Assembly (NCBI RefSeq): GCF_017355875.1 | Contig: NZ_JAFEWC010000001.1 | Location: 2,046,001-2,110,000 of the forward strand | Length of the DNA stretch: 64,000 nucleotides | Direction of reading: 5' to 3' | Origin: Aridibaculum aurantiacum | Lineage (GTDB): Bacteria > Bacteroidota > Bacteroidia > Chitinophagales > Chitinophagaceae | In this document: piece after piece, positions 49,805 through 59,900 of the stretch | Layout: each line of letters starts with the position of its first letter | Numbering within the stretch: the first letter of the stretch is position 1 | Translations under genes and position numbers: made by a program | The notes under the pieces: model-generated | The model's database searches: none | Told to the model about the DNA's origin: nothing | Seen by the model: the letters and a program-made list of their open reading frames with translations, nothing else

Positions 49805-51745
49805 ATGATCAATGTTTCTTTTCCGGATGGTGCGGTAAGGCAGTATGAGCAAGGGGTTTCTGCAATGGATATTGCAAAATCTATAAGCGAAGGACTGGCG
49901 CGCAAAGTATTAGCAGCAAAAGTGAATGATGAAGTTTGGGATATGACCAGGCCTATCAATAATGATGTTTCGCTGAAACTACTAACGTGGGATGATTTAG
50001 ATGGAAAAACCACTTTTTGGCATTCATCTGCCCACCTGATGGCTGAAGCTCTGGAAGCTGTTTTTCCTGGTGTGAAACTGGGTATTGGACCTGCTATTGA
50101 AAAAGGTTTTTACTATGATGTAGACCTTGGCGACAGGCAGATTACAGAAGAAGACCTGCGCAAACTTGAAGTGAAAATGGTTGAACTTGCTAAGCAAAAC
50201 AGCCAGTACACAAGGAAAGAAATCAGTAAGAATGATGCTGTTTCTTATTTCACCGAAAAAGGTGATGAGTACAAACTGGAACTTATAGATGGTCTTGAAG
50301 ATGGCCAAATCACTTTTTATACGCAAGGAAATTTTACAGACCTGTGCCGCGGACCACATATTCCGCACACTGGTTTTATAAAAGCTATTAAGCTTACAAA
50401 CATAGCGGGTGCTTATTGGCGTGGTGATGAAAAACGTAAGATGCTTACACGTATCTATGGCGTTACATTTCCCAACCAGAAAGAGCTGGATGAATACCTG
50501 AAACTGCTGGAAGAAGCTAAGCTGCGTGACCATCGCAAGTTGGGTAAAGAACTGGAGCTATTTACTTTTTCAGAAAAGGTAGGTCTTGGGCTTCCGCTGT
50601 GGTTGCCTAAAGGAGCAATGCTTCGCGAAAGGCTGCAACAGTTTCTACAAAAAGCACAAATAGAAACGGGTTATTTACCTGTTATCACTCCACATATTGG
50701 CCATAAGAATTTATACATTACAAGTGGTCACTACGAGAAATATGGCAAGGATAGCTTTCAACCGATAGCTACACCGCAGGAAGGTGAGGAGTTCTTTCTG
50801 AAACCAATGAACTGCCCACACCACTGCGAAATATACAAAGCAAGTCCACGTAGTTATAAAGATCTTCCGCTTCGTCTTGCTGAGTTCGGCACCGTGTATC
50901 GTTACGAGCAACATGGCGAACTTCACGGGCTTACACGTGTGCGTGGATTTACCCAAGACGATGCTCACTTGTTCTGCATGCCTGAACAGGTAAAGGATGA
51001 ATTCAAAAAAGTGATTGACCTGGTATTGTATGTATTCAATAGCCTGAGCTTTACTGATTATACTGCACAGATTTCATTGCGTAGCAGAGAAGATAGGAGC
51101 AAGTATATAGGCAGCGATGAGAACTGGGAGATAAGTGAAAGAGCTATCATTGAATCAGCGGAAGAAAAAGGTTTGCCAACTGTGATTGAATATGGTGAAG
51201 CTGCATTCTATGGACCTAAGCTTGATTTCATGGTGAAAGATGCTATAGGTCGTAAGTGGCAACTGGGAACTATCCAGGTTGATTACAATCTACCTGAACG
51301 TTTTGATCTTACTTATATAGGAGAAGACAATGCGAAACATCGTCCTGTAATGATCCATCGTGCGCCATTTGGTTCTATGGAACGTTTCATTGCGGTACTG
51401 ATAGAACACTGTGCCGGAAAATTCCCGCTTTGGCTGGCACCTACGCAGGTTATGGTTTTACCTATCAGCGATAAATACATACCTTATGCTAAAGAAGTGG
51501 AGCAACAGCTAAGGCAAAAAGACATTCGCATAGTAACTGATGATCGCAACGAGAAGATCGGCAAGAAGATCCGCGAAGCAGAAATGAATAAAGTGCCTTA
51601 CATGTTTGTGGTAGGAGAAAAGGAGATGAACGAAAGACAAGTTGCCATGAGAAAACAATCAAAAGGTGACATTGGCGTAAAATCTATAAACGAGGCATTA
51701 GAATTGTTACAGGAAGAGATTGATAGTAAAAGAGCATTTGAATAA
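49805..51745 (+). CDS. thrS: Threonyl-tRNA synthetase
   Basis: The 646-residue enzyme has the N-terminal TGS domain (residues 1-60), the editing domain with its HxxxH ([17 protein letters not shown]), the class II motifs (motif 2 [20 protein letters not shown], motif 3 [18 protein letters not shown]), the zinc ligands ([11 protein letters not shown]) and the C-terminal anticodon domain ([14 protein letters not shown]). It is full length. It lies about 100 bases upstream of infC in the conserved thrS-infC order. Confidence 0.97.
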   Translation: MINVSFPDGAVRQYEQGVSAMDIAKSISEGLARKVLAAKVNDEVWDMTRPINNDVSLKLLTWDDLDGKTTFWHSSAHLMAEALEAVFPGVKLGIGPAIEKGFYYDVDLGDRQITEEDLRKLEVKMVELAKQNSQYTRKEISKNDAVSYFTEKGDEYKLELIDGLEDGQITFYTQGNFTDLCRGPHIPHTGFIKAIKLTNIAGAYWRGDEKRKMLTRIYGVTFPNQKELDEYLKLLEEAKLRDHRKLGKELELFTFSEKVGLGLPLWLPKGAMLRERLQQFLQKAQIETGYLPVITPHIGHKNLYITSGHYEKYGKDSFQPIATPQEGEEFFLKPMNCPHHCEIYKASPRSYKDLPLRLAEFGTVYRYEQHGELHGLTRVRGFTQDDAHLFCMPEQVKDEFKKVIDLVLYVFNSLSFTDYTAQISLRSREDRSKYIGSDENWEISERAIIESAEEKGLPTVIEYGEAAFYGPKLDFMVKDAIGRKWQLGTIQVDYNLPERFDLTYIGEDNAKHRPVMIHRAPFGSMERFIAVLIEHCAGKFPLWLAPTQVMVLPISDKYIPYAKEVEQQLRQKDIRIVTDDRNEKIGKKIREAEMNKVPYMFVVGEKEMNERQVAMRKQSKGDIGVKSINEALELLQEEIDSKRAFE

Positions 51746-51847
51746 TTCTCTATATTTACAATATTGGTTATGGTTGTAATTAACCAGCGCCAGTTTCAAA
51801 AGCATATTTTTTTCAAACAAAAAAACACGTTCACTAAAAACCATTTA

Positions 51848-52432
51848 ATGGCAGTTAACCAGAATTTCAGGGGAAGAAATCCCAATTTTCGTAGAGAACA
51901 ACAACAAGAACATAGAACGAACCGAATGATACGGGTTCCGGAAGTAAGATTGGTTGGAGAAGGAATAGAACCCGGAGTATATCCCATAGAAAAGGCACTT
52001 GCCATGGCGGAAGCCCAGGCACTTGATCTTGTAGAAATTTCACCCAATGCAGCGCCGCCTGTTTGCCGCATCATCGATTACAAAAAGTTTTTGTATGAGA
52101 AGAAGCGTAAGGAAAAGGAGATGAAGGCGAATTCTAAGCAAAGCGAGGTGAAAGAGATCCGCTTCACGCCTAGTACCGATGATCACGATTTTGAATTCAA
52201 GACCAAACACGCAGAAAAGTTTCTTAAGGAAGGAAATAAAGTAAAAGCATACGTTCAGTTTAAAGGCCGTGCGATTATGTTTAAAGATCGTGGTGAGCTA
52301 TTGCTTCTGAAGTTTGCTGAAAGACTAGGTGAAGTAGGTGCGCTTGAAAGCATGCCTAAGATGGAAGGAAAAAGAATGTTGGTCATCTTCGCACCTAAGA
52401 GCCAGAAGAAAAAGACAGATAAGGAAAAGTAA
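51848..52432 (+). CDS. infC: Translation initiation factor IF-3
   Basis: The 194-residue protein has the N-terminal IF3 domain (RVPEVRLVGEGIEPGVYP, DLVEISPNAAPPVCRIIDYKK) and the C-terminal domain (VKEIRFTPSTDDHDFEFK, KVKAYVQFKGRAIMFKDRG). The start at 51848 (MAVNQNFRGRNPNFR) begins a short disordered Arg/Asn-rich tail; the longer ORF lacks support. It sits behind thrS, but the usual rpmI and rplT genes do not follow: a strong terminator ends the unit at 52518. Confidence 0.95.
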   Translation: MAVNQNFRGRNPNFRREQQQEHRTNRMIRVPEVRLVGEGIEPGVYPIEKALAMAEAQALDLVEISPNAAPPVCRIIDYKKFLYEKKRKEKEMKANSKQSEVKEIRFTPSTDDHDFEFKTKHAEKFLKEGNKVKAYVQFKGRAIMFKDRGELLLLKFAERLGEVGALESMPKMEGKRMLVIFAPKSQKKKTDKEK

Positions 52433-52437
52433 TAAAA

Positions 52438-52463
52438 GACCAGTGATCAGTGATTGGTCATAG
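52438..52463. repeat. Degenerate short-word repeat after infC
   Basis: The stretch GACCAGTGAT-CAGTGATTGG-TCATAG repeats CAGTGAT and is partly palindromic. It resembles the word repeats in the gaps around 12.8 and 14.5 kb. Confidence 0.4.
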
Positions 52464-52489
52464 TTCTGAATTTTCTAATTGAATATTGT

Positions 52490-52520
52490 AAAAACAGTAG
52501 AGCATTTCTACTGTTTTTTT
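52490..52520 (+). terminator. Terminator of thrS-infC
   Basis: A 12-bp perfect stem AAAAACAGTAGA / TCTACTGTTTTT with a 5-base loop, ending in a long T-run, lies before the YiaK-like gene. Confidence 0.88.
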
Positions 52521-52530
52521 TGTTTTAACT

Positions 52531-53544
52531 ATGGAACAAGAGCAACTGATACGGGTTAGAATGCACGATATGCAGCAGCAGTTTTCCACTGTACTGCTGA
52601 AGTATGGTTTTACGGCAGTTAAAGCTGAAACACTATCTCAGGTTTTTGCTGAGAACAGTTTAGATGGTGTGTATACGCATGGTGTAAATCGTTTTTCACG
52701 CTTTATCCAATATGTGCAACAAGGGCATGTACAAAAAGATAATGAACCTTCTTTGGTACATGCATTTGGCGTCATAGAGCAATGGAATGGCAACGGAGGT
52801 CCGGGTATATTAAATGCTTTGCAATGCACTGAACGGGCAATGGCAATAGCTACAGGTAACGGCATTGGAATGGTTGGTCTGGCTAACACCAACCACTGGA
52901 TGAGGGGTGGCACTTACGGGTGGCATGCAGCTAAGAAAGGCTTTGCACTCATCAGCTGGACCAACACCATATCGGTGATGCCTTCATGGGGAGCTACTGA
53001 AGCTAAATTGGGGAATAATCCACTAGTATTCGCTATACCTTACCACGATGAGGCAATCGTGCTCGATATGGCCATGTCGCAATTTTCGTATGGTAAAATG
53101 GAAATGAAAGCAATGCGTGGCGAAAGCCTGGAGGTGCCAGGAGGTTTTGATGCGCAGGGAAATGTTACTACTGATGCGGCAGCCATCCTGGCATCCAAAC
53201 GGCCAATGCCTATTGGTTATTGGAAAGGAGCCGCACTGGCGTTATTGCTTGATGTTTTTGCAGCCATACTTTCTGCAGGACAGGCTACAAAAGCTATTTC
53301 TGCCTCAGCTGTTGAAACAAATGTTTCACAGGTTTTTATTGCTATTGATCTATCGAAGCTGCACAACTATTCGTCCATAGCAGCGGCTTTACATTCTATT
53401 GTGGAAGATTATAAAACAGCTTCAGCACTGGGTGATGGAGCTTTACGCTACCCGGGTGAAGGTGTTGTGAGAACAAGAAAGGAGAACTTAGAAAAAGGTA
53501 TACCCGTAGACAAGGAAGTTTGGGAGAATATACAAAACCTGTAG
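52531..53544 (+). CDS. yiaK: YiaK-like 2,3-diketo-L-gulonate reductase (malate/lactate dehydrogenase superfamily)
   Basis: The 337-residue NAD(P)H oxidoreductase closely follows E. coli YiaK in its motifs: SLDGVYTHGVNRFSRFIQYV, ANTNHWMRGGTYGWHAA, WTNTISVMPSWGATEAKLGNNP, MPIGYWKGAALALLLD, VSQVFIAIDLSKL. It likely interconverts 2,3-diketo-L-gulonate and 3-dehydro-L-gulonate, or a related 2-keto acid pair. No other gene of ascorbate or gulonate metabolism is nearby. The gene is followed after 6 bases by the MmcQ/YjbR gene. Confidence 0.88.
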   Translation: MEQEQLIRVRMHDMQQQFSTVLLKYGFTAVKAETLSQVFAENSLDGVYTHGVNRFSRFIQYVQQGHVQKDNEPSLVHAFGVIEQWNGNGGPGILNALQCTERAMAIATGNGIGMVGLANTNHWMRGGTYGWHAAKKGFALISWTNTISVMPSWGATEAKLGNNPLVFAIPYHDEAIVLDMAMSQFSYGKMEMKAMRGESLEVPGGFDAQGNVTTDAAAILASKRPMPIGYWKGAALALLLDVFAAILSAGQATKAISASAVETNVSQVFIAIDLSKLHNYSSIAAALHSIVEDYKTASALGDGALRYPGEGVVRTRKENLEKGIPVDKEVWENIQNL

Positions 53545-53550
53545 TAAGCA

Positions 53551-53895
53551 ATGAACATAGAAGAACTAAGAGATTTCTGCCTTTCTCTAAAAGGCACGCA
53601 GGAAGATATAAAATGGGGGCACGACCTCTGCTTTACAATATGCAGCAAAATGTATTGTGTAACAGGCGCCGATGGAAAAGGCGGTACTTCCTTCAAATGC
53701 ACGGATGAAAATTTCGAATTGCTGCAGGAGCGGGAAGGCATCATTCCAGCTCCGTATATGGCGAGGCATAAATGGGTGATGGTAGAAATGTCAACCGCGC
53801 TTACCAAAGAGGAATGGAAGCAATACATTTTACAGTCATACCAACTGGTGGTGGCCAAGCTACCAAAGAAGGTAAAACTGGAAGCAGGATTATAA
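53551..53895 (+). CDS. MmcQ/YjbR family protein
   Basis: The 114-residue protein has the family pattern: LRDFCLSLKGTQEDIKWGHDLCFTI near the start, MYCVTGADGKG, FKCTDENFELLQEREGIIPAPYMARHKWVMVE, and a final helix. It adopts a CyaY/double-wing-like fold and is thought to bind DNA. The role is unknown. It is co-transcribed with the YiaK-like gene and converges with the NUDIX gene across a 4-base gap. Confidence 0.87.
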   Translation: MNIEELRDFCLSLKGTQEDIKWGHDLCFTICSKMYCVTGADGKGGTSFKCTDENFELLQEREGIIPAPYMARHKWVMVEMSTALTKEEWKQYILQSYQLVVAKLPKKVKLEAGL

Positions 53896-53899
53896 GTTG

Positions 53900-54322
53900 C
53901 TAGTTCAATTGGTTGTGGTCATCAAAATAGCGCTCTACTATTTCTATGATGTTCGGGTAAGTATCAGCCAGGTAAGGTTGTAGTTTGTGTTCACTCACCC
54001 ATTCCAGTTTTTCAATGTCTTCCTCTACCTGCGGCACCAGTTGCTGTTCACCCGTAACCTTCATAGCATACCAATGTGTTTCCTTTTCTATTTCTATATT
54101 TCGCTCTATGTAAAAATGAGTTGTAACTCCAATCAATTCTCCTAACTGGATATTCTTCAACCCAGTTTCTTCTTCCACTTCGCGAACTGCACATTCCGGA
54201 ATACTTTCACCTTCATCTAGTTTCCCTTTTGGGAGATCCCACTTTCCCCGCCTGAACTGGAATAGTATTTCTCCTTTTTCATTAGAAACTATTCCACCTG
54301 CTGCTATTATCTGTTCTGGCAT
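53900..54322 (-). CDS. NUDIX hydrolase
   Basis: The 140-residue protein has a Nudix box (GKLDEGESIPECAVREVEEE then TGL) preceded by RRGKWDLPKGKLDEG, the pattern of diadenosine tetraphosphate or nucleoside-diphosphate-linked hydrolases. The start was set at 54322 (MPEQIIAAGGIV), because the longer ORF would extend into pyrE territory on the other strand. It is divergent from pyrE with 67 bases between starts. The substrate is not determined. Confidence 0.85.
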   Translation of the reverse strand: MPEQIIAAGGIVSNEKGEILFQFRRGKWDLPKGKLDEGESIPECAVREVEEETGLKNIQLGELIGVTTHFYIERNIEIEKETHWYAMKVTGEQQLVPQVEEDIEKLEWVSEHKLQPYLADTYPNIIEIVERYFDDHNQLN

Positions 54323-54389
54323 ACTGTTCTTTTTACAGGCAAAGAAACAACAAATGTTGAAGCTCTTTTGCTTCACTTATCTTCGCGGC

Positions 54390-55019
54390 ATGACCAATCA
54401 AAAAGCTGTAGCCGAAAAACTGCTTCAGATAGGAGCAGTGCAACTTAGGCCTGAACAACCATACACCTGGGCCAGCGGCTGGAAGAGCCCTATCTATTGC
54501 GACAATCGTCGAATTCTTTCTTTTCCGTTCATCCGTGACTTCATTAAGAGCGAGATGTGCAATGTTGTATTTGAAGCATTTCCTGAAGCTGACTTGTTGG
54601 CTGGTGTTGCTACAGCAGGTATAGCCTGGGGCGCAATGGCTGCCGACCAGTTGAAGCTGCCTTACATATACGTACGTCCAAAACCCAAAGAGCATGGATT
54701 GGGCAACCAGGTCGAGGGCTTCTACGAAAACGGGCAGAAGACGGTGGTGATAGAAGATCTAGTTTCTACAGGAAAAAGTAGTCTGCAGGTAGTGGATGTG
54801 CTAAAACAGCAGGGACTAGATGTTATTGGAATGGTCTCCATTTTCAATTATGGTTTTGATGCAGCAGTGAAAAACATGGAAGCTGCCGCGGTTCCTCTTC
54901 ATTCGCTCACCAATTATCAAACGCTTATTAACACGGCTTTGGAAAAAGGGCTTGTTCAAACACAGACAGAAAACTTATTATTGCAGTGGCGGCAGGATCC
55001 TGCCAACTGGAATGGGTAA
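54390..55019 (+). CDS. pyrE: Orotate phosphoribosyltransferase
   Basis: The 209-residue enzyme makes OMP from orotate and PRPP in pyrimidine synthesis. It has the TWASGWKSPIYCDNR loop, PYIYVRPKPKEHGLGNQVEG flexible loop and the PRPP motif VVIEDLVSTGKSS. The start at 54390 (MTNQKAVAEKLLQIGA) matches the family; upstream residues do not. It is followed 20 bases later by the secreted HMA protein gene. Confidence 0.95.
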   Translation: MTNQKAVAEKLLQIGAVQLRPEQPYTWASGWKSPIYCDNRRILSFPFIRDFIKSEMCNVVFEAFPEADLLAGVATAGIAWGAMAADQLKLPYIYVRPKPKEHGLGNQVEGFYENGQKTVVIEDLVSTGKSSLQVVDVLKQQGLDVIGMVSIFNYGFDAAVKNMEAAAVPLHSLTNYQTLINTALEKGLVQTQTENLLLQWRQDPANWNG

Positions 55020-55039
55020 CGTTTAAACTAATAATCTTT

Positions 55040-55453
55040 ATGAAAAAGCTTCTCTTATTGCTCATTGCATCTTTTGCTATTGGTGCAAGTTCTTTCTGCC
55101 AGGTACAGCCTGCTAAGCAAGAATGGCTGACTATTAAAACACCTAATGTTCGCTGCTGGGAGTGTAAAAAACGGTTGGAAGATTACATGGCGCGTGAAAT
55201 TCAAAACAACCAGTCTGGCGTTCTGAAAATGACCATCAATATGCTCAGTGGTACTACCAGGGTATTGTACAGGACAGACAGAACTAATGCTGACAACATT
55301 AAGACATCCTTCAACAACGCAGGATTTGATGCAGATGATATGAAAGCGACAGAAGATAGTTACAAGATGCTTCCTCCGCAGTGCAAAAGAGTAGAAGAAG
55401 GCGGTGGCCCTAAAAAAGGTAAACCTTGCCATATGGATCCACAATACCAATAG
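55040..55453 (+). CDS. Secreted heavy-metal-associated (HMA)-like domain protein
   Basis: The 137-residue protein starts at 55040 with a signal peptide (MKKLLLLLIASFAIGASSF before CQ) and contains an HMA-like domain: TIKTPNVRCWECKKRLEDYM carries a CxxC, followed by MLSGTTRVLYRTDRTNADNI and NNAGFDADDMKATED. A second Cys pair sits in the tail (PPQCKRV, KGKPCHMDP). It may bind copper or another soft metal in the periplasm. The CWECKK motif differs from the usual xMxCxxC. It is probably co-transcribed with pyrE. Confidence 0.75.
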   Translation: MKKLLLLLIASFAIGASSFCQVQPAKQEWLTIKTPNVRCWECKKRLEDYMAREIQNNQSGVLKMTINMLSGTTRVLYRTDRTNADNIKTSFNNAGFDADDMKATEDSYKMLPPQCKRVEEGGGPKKGKPCHMDPQYQ

Positions 55454-55472
55454 TTAATTTAAAAATATTCAG

Positions 55473-55502
55473 AAGCTGTCCCAACCGGGCAGCTTTTTTT
55501 TA
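55473..55502 (+). terminator. Terminator after the HMA gene
   Basis: Arms AAGCTG (55473-55478) and CAGCTT (55490-55495) plus an inner CCC/GGG pairing form a GC-rich hairpin followed by a T-run. It touches the stop codon of the convergent LEA gene. Confidence 0.7.
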
Positions 55503-55955
55503 TGGGTTAAAAAGATCCACCTTGTGTCTTCCCTCATAGTTGAAGGGAACGTTGATAAAGACCCCGCTTTTGCCTACACGCGTGGTTCCTTTTGCTGCTA
55601 CCAACACTTCGTTGCTGAATAACACGTTCAGCGAATTCTTGAAAATATTCTTCATATCTACATCCATTGATGCAGGTAAGGTAAATTCTGCGTTACGTGG
55701 AATAACCATAGTGGTGTCCAGCAGGAACTTCCCAACATAAGTATTGTCCAGGTAAATATCGCAGTCTACCTTTTTAAGCGTTACGCCAAAGTTGTTTGGA
55801 TTGAAATACAACAGGTCCATAGCTACAGTTAACTTATTAAAGCCCCAGTTGGAGACCCTGAAATTCTTGATGTCACGGTAATCAAATCCTTGTGGCTTTT
55901 TACAAGCTGTAAAACTTAGGAAGGTCAATAGGAGTAGGGGTAATAGCAAACGCAT
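55500..55955 (-). CDS. LEA14-like lipoprotein
   Basis: The 151-residue protein has a lipoprotein signal (MRLLLPLLLLTFLSFTAC, then KKPQ) and an LEA14/WHy-like beta domain: FRVSNWGFNKLTVAMDLLYF with NPNNFGVTLKKVDCDIYL and a closing VFINVPFNYEGRHKV. These proteins have a water-stress-related fold of unknown bacterial role. It is a single-gene unit. Confidence 0.85.
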   Translation of the reverse strand: MRLLLPLLLLTFLSFTACKKPQGFDYRDIKNFRVSNWGFNKLTVAMDLLYFNPNNFGVTLKKVDCDIYLDNTYVGKFLLDTTMVIPRNAEFTLPASMDVDMKNIFKNSLNVLFSNEVLVAAKGTTRVGKSGVFINVPFNYEGRHKVDLFNP

Positions 55956-56226
55956 GGAAAACTTTTATGGCAATATAGCATAAAGTCACATCTTGCAGCA
56001 GCAGAAGTTGCTTTTTACAATTCAAAGGGATGCTAAAGCCTTTAGTATTTTACCTGAGATAAATAATAAATTTTATCAAGATGCTTTTGCTAAAGATGTT
56101 TCATACTAGTTAAAGCTTATAAGAAGTTATTAATTAACAATTTACAGAATTTGCTTAGTAATATTATCAGCTTATGTGGCACCTAATTAAGAATAAAAAC
56201 ACCTTTGAAATAAAGAAATACTGTCA

Positions 56227-56865
56227 ATGAAAGATCAAAAAGATTTAACTCATGTTCTATCTGAAAATCAATATTTTCCACGTGTTGACTACTTTATAGC
56301 TTCTGCAGGAGCAACATGTATAATTTTAGAACAATATGAAAGCTTCCAAAAAATGAGCTACAGGAACAGGTGTACCATTTTTGGCAGTAACGGCCCTATA
56401 GATCTTTCCATTCCCCTGGTTCGCGGAAGGGAGCAGCGGAAGCTGATAACGCAGGTGGAAATAGATAATTCGACTGATTGGCGGACAAGACATTTACGCA
56501 GCATCCAGTCATCTTACGCCAAAGCCCCATTTTTTGAATATTATTTTGATGCCATTGAAGGACTCATTCGAAACCCAACTTCCAAATTATTTGAGTTTAA
56601 TCTGCAGGTTCTAAAATGGCTGGTGAAGGTGTTGAAGCTAAATTGTACAATAGAATTATCAACCACCTATGAACATGAACCAACGGATGTTTTAGACCTG
56701 CGGAATAAGTTTTTGCCCCGCAACCGGTTGGCTTCTTCAGAACGAAGTCTTGAATATTACCAGGTCTTCCAGGACAGGTTTGGCTTTCAACCCAACCTAA
56801 GCATTATTGATTTGCTGTTCAATGAAGGGCCTGCTGCCACTCGTTTACTTCAATCACCTAAGTAA
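56227..56865 (+). CDS. WbqC-like family protein
   Basis: The 212-residue protein matches WbqC (PF08889): ENQYFPRVDYFIASAGATC near residue 14, SYRNRCTIFGSNGPIDLSIPL, QRKLITQVEIDN, WRTRHLRSIQSSYAKAPFFEYY. WbqC proteins were first noted in O-antigen loci and resemble enzymes acting on nucleotide sugars or transferring acyl groups. The function is unproven. The 271-base upstream gap is AT-rich and holds no other gene that I can see. Confidence 0.85.
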   Translation: MKDQKDLTHVLSENQYFPRVDYFIASAGATCIILEQYESFQKMSYRNRCTIFGSNGPIDLSIPLVRGREQRKLITQVEIDNSTDWRTRHLRSIQSSYAKAPFFEYYFDAIEGLIRNPTSKLFEFNLQVLKWLVKVLKLNCTIELSTTYEHEPTDVLDLRNKFLPRNRLASSERSLEYYQVFQDRFGFQPNLSIIDLLFNEGPAATRLLQSPK

Positions 56866-56965
56866 CAACAAGGAATTTTCAGCTTATTTTAATCTGCCTG
56901 CACAATAAGCGGGAAAGTAGCGGTAGCAATTAACATAACTTGCACGTGACAACTCCACCCAAACT

Positions 56966-59900
56966 ATGCCCAAACTTTTGGTCGCCTGCTTGTGTATGCT
57001 CTTTTTCCTGCCTGTTATTGCACAGGATTTTTCAAACAAAGGAAAAGACTTCTTCATTGCCTATCCCGCGCATATTGACGGCACCAGTTCGGTAATGGGT
57101 ATCTACATTACTTCTGATGTAAATACCTCCGGTACTATCCAGGTTGGACCAACTGCTACTATTCCATTTACAGTTACAGCAAACCAGGTAACACGAAAAT
57201 TTTTAGGTTCAAGTGGAGTGGTGGATGCAAGCAACAGCTATGTTTACTTGTCGCAGGTTGACGGTATTAAGGGAAATGCGGCCATACGCATCACAGCAGA
57301 TAAACCAGTGGTAGCATATACGCATATCATTCGTTCTGCCCGGTCGGCTGCTACACTTGCGCTTCCTACTACCGTTTTAGGTACAGAATACATTGCACCC
57401 AGTTACCAGAATCTAGGTTCATCTGCCGGCTACGGCGAAATAGCAGTTGTAGCCACTCAACCAGGTACTGTAATAGAGGTTACACCAACTGTAACCGGAA
57501 GAGGTGGTAGGGCAGCCAATGTTCCTTTCCAGGTTACACTGGCTTCAGTGGGTGATGTGTACCAGTTCCAGGGTATCAATAATGCCGATATATCAGGTAC
57601 AAGAGTAAAATCTATTTCTACTGGCAGTGCGGGATGTAAACCTATAGCTGTTTTTTCTGCAACCACATGGTCAGCGTTTGATTGTACCAATGCAGCTGGA
57701 GGCGACAACCTGTACCAGCAGCTTTTCCCGGTTAGGACTTGGGGCAAAAAGTTCATTACCGCACCATTTATCAACCGGCCTTACGATATCTACAGGATAT
57801 TTGTTTCCGATCCTACTACAGCAGTAAGTGCGACCATTCAAGGTGTTCCGTTTCCACTGAATGCATCTAATTATGTAGCAAGTGGTGGTTATTACCAGGT
57901 AAAAACGCCTTATCCTATATATATAGAAGCTGATAAGCCTATTTCGGTGGTTCAATACATTGTTTCGCAGACTTGTAAATCTGGTTGTAGTACAGGTAGT
58001 GGTACCACATCCAGTTGTATGGCCGATCCGGAAATGGTAATGCTGAACCCGATTGAACAGACACTCAGCGATATTACTTTTTTCTCTGCGCACCAGTCTT
58101 ATGTGCCGCCGAATCAAACACAGGTAACGCAGCACTTTGTAAATGTTATCATCAACAAAGCATATAAATCAACCGTAAAAATTGATAATGTTCCTGTACC
58201 AGCTTTTCAGTTTATTGATATCCTTAATACTCCATATGCTTACCTGCAGTATGATGTTTCCGCGTCGTCTGCCACCAACCCTGTGCACCGGATAACTGCT
58301 GATACCAGTTTCTCCGCTATAGTTTATGGTTATGGAAACGTAGAATCGTATGGCTATAATGGAGGAACAAATGTGCGGGATCTGTACCAGTATGTGACGC
58401 TCCAAAATCAATACGCTACTGTAAATTTCCCGGCTACGTGTAAAAATACTCCTTTCAATTTCTCAATAACGCTGCCTTACCTAGCTACCAGCCTCACCTG
58501 GGATTTCAACAACAACCCAAACCTGGCGCCAAATAACAATGTGGTTAATAATGCCCCGGTACCGGATAGCTCTTTCGTACGCGATGGCAGAACATTGTAT
58601 GTTTATAAACTTCCTTCTACCACCTATCATTTTTCCGCAACAGGAACTTATAATGTAAAGGTGCTGGCGAATAATCCTTCTCCTGATGGATGTAGCGGCG
58701 TGCAGGAAATTAATTATGATGTGGAAGTTTACGATCCTCCTGTTTCCGATTTTACTGTCACACATTCCGGTTGTTTCACAGATAGTATCCGCTTTGCAGG
58801 GAGCACAGCCAGCAACGGCAGGCCAATGAACAAGTGGCTCTGGAACTTTGGCGACAATACCACTGACACCGTACGTACGCCTGCTAAATTATACCAGGCT
58901 GCAGGCACCTATAACGTCAGCTTACGCTCCATCAGCGATATAGGCTGTGTGGCAGATACTGTAAAAGCTATAACGCTTTCTTCCAAACCTGTGGCGGCAT
59001 TTGGTGCAACCGGAACCTTCTGCCCCGGCAGCAATTTTACTTTCTCCGACTCTTCGAGCATAGAAACAGGAACCATAGTAGAATGGACATGGAACTTTGG
59101 AAACGGCAACACTTTCAATTCGACTACTAATATTGCTCCTCCTGTGCAAACCTATCCTGCGCCAGGTGTTTACACAGTAACGCTGGAAGTAAAAAGTAAC
59201 ACAGGTTGCAAAAGCGTACTCGCAACAAAGCTTATAACCATCCATTCATTACCTGTTGTAGATTTCAACCTGCCTGGTGTCTGCCTTCCTTCTGGCGTCG
59301 CACAGTTTCAAAATTTGACTACTACACCAGGAGGTGGAGCCAATTCTTACGTTTGGAATTTTGGTGATGGGGGAACCAGCACGGCTATTAATCCTGTTCA
59401 TACTTATACAGCTCCTGGTCCATATAGTGTTCAGCTTACTGCTACGTCTGCTTTTGGCTGTAAAAAGGATTCAACCAAAACCTTCACTAATATTTTTGCT
59501 CAACCCATAGCAAACTTCACAACCACGCCTGCTGAAATATGTGTCAAGGATAGTTTCAGTTTAAGCGATGCCAGTACAACCGCCAATAGTAGTGTGGCAG
59601 AATGGTTTTGGGATTTTGGCGATGGCACTTCCAGCAACCTGCAGCACCCGGTAAAGAAATATGTAACGGCAGGTAACTACCCGGTGAAGCTTTACATAAA
59701 ATCTGCTGCCGGATGCGAGTCTGCAGTTTTCGAAAAACTACTTATTGTCAATGCGTTGCCTACTCCTGCATTCGTGGTTTCTCCACCAGTCTGCGAAGCG
59801 AAGGAAGTAACCATACTCAATCAATCCCAGGCTAACTCAGGTACCATCAGTTCTTATTATTGGAATTTGGGTGATGGCACTACATCCACTACTTCGGCAA

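Noticed and set aside
50024-50533. 169-codon ORF antisense to thrS
   Set aside because: Composition is that of a reverse-frame shadow (Phe, Ile, Gln and Lys rich, no motif) and thrS itself is complete.
55956-56226. Possible small RNA or ORF in the AT-rich gap before the WbqC gene
   Set aside because: No open frame of note, no hairpin with T-run and no promoter of the usual form were found.
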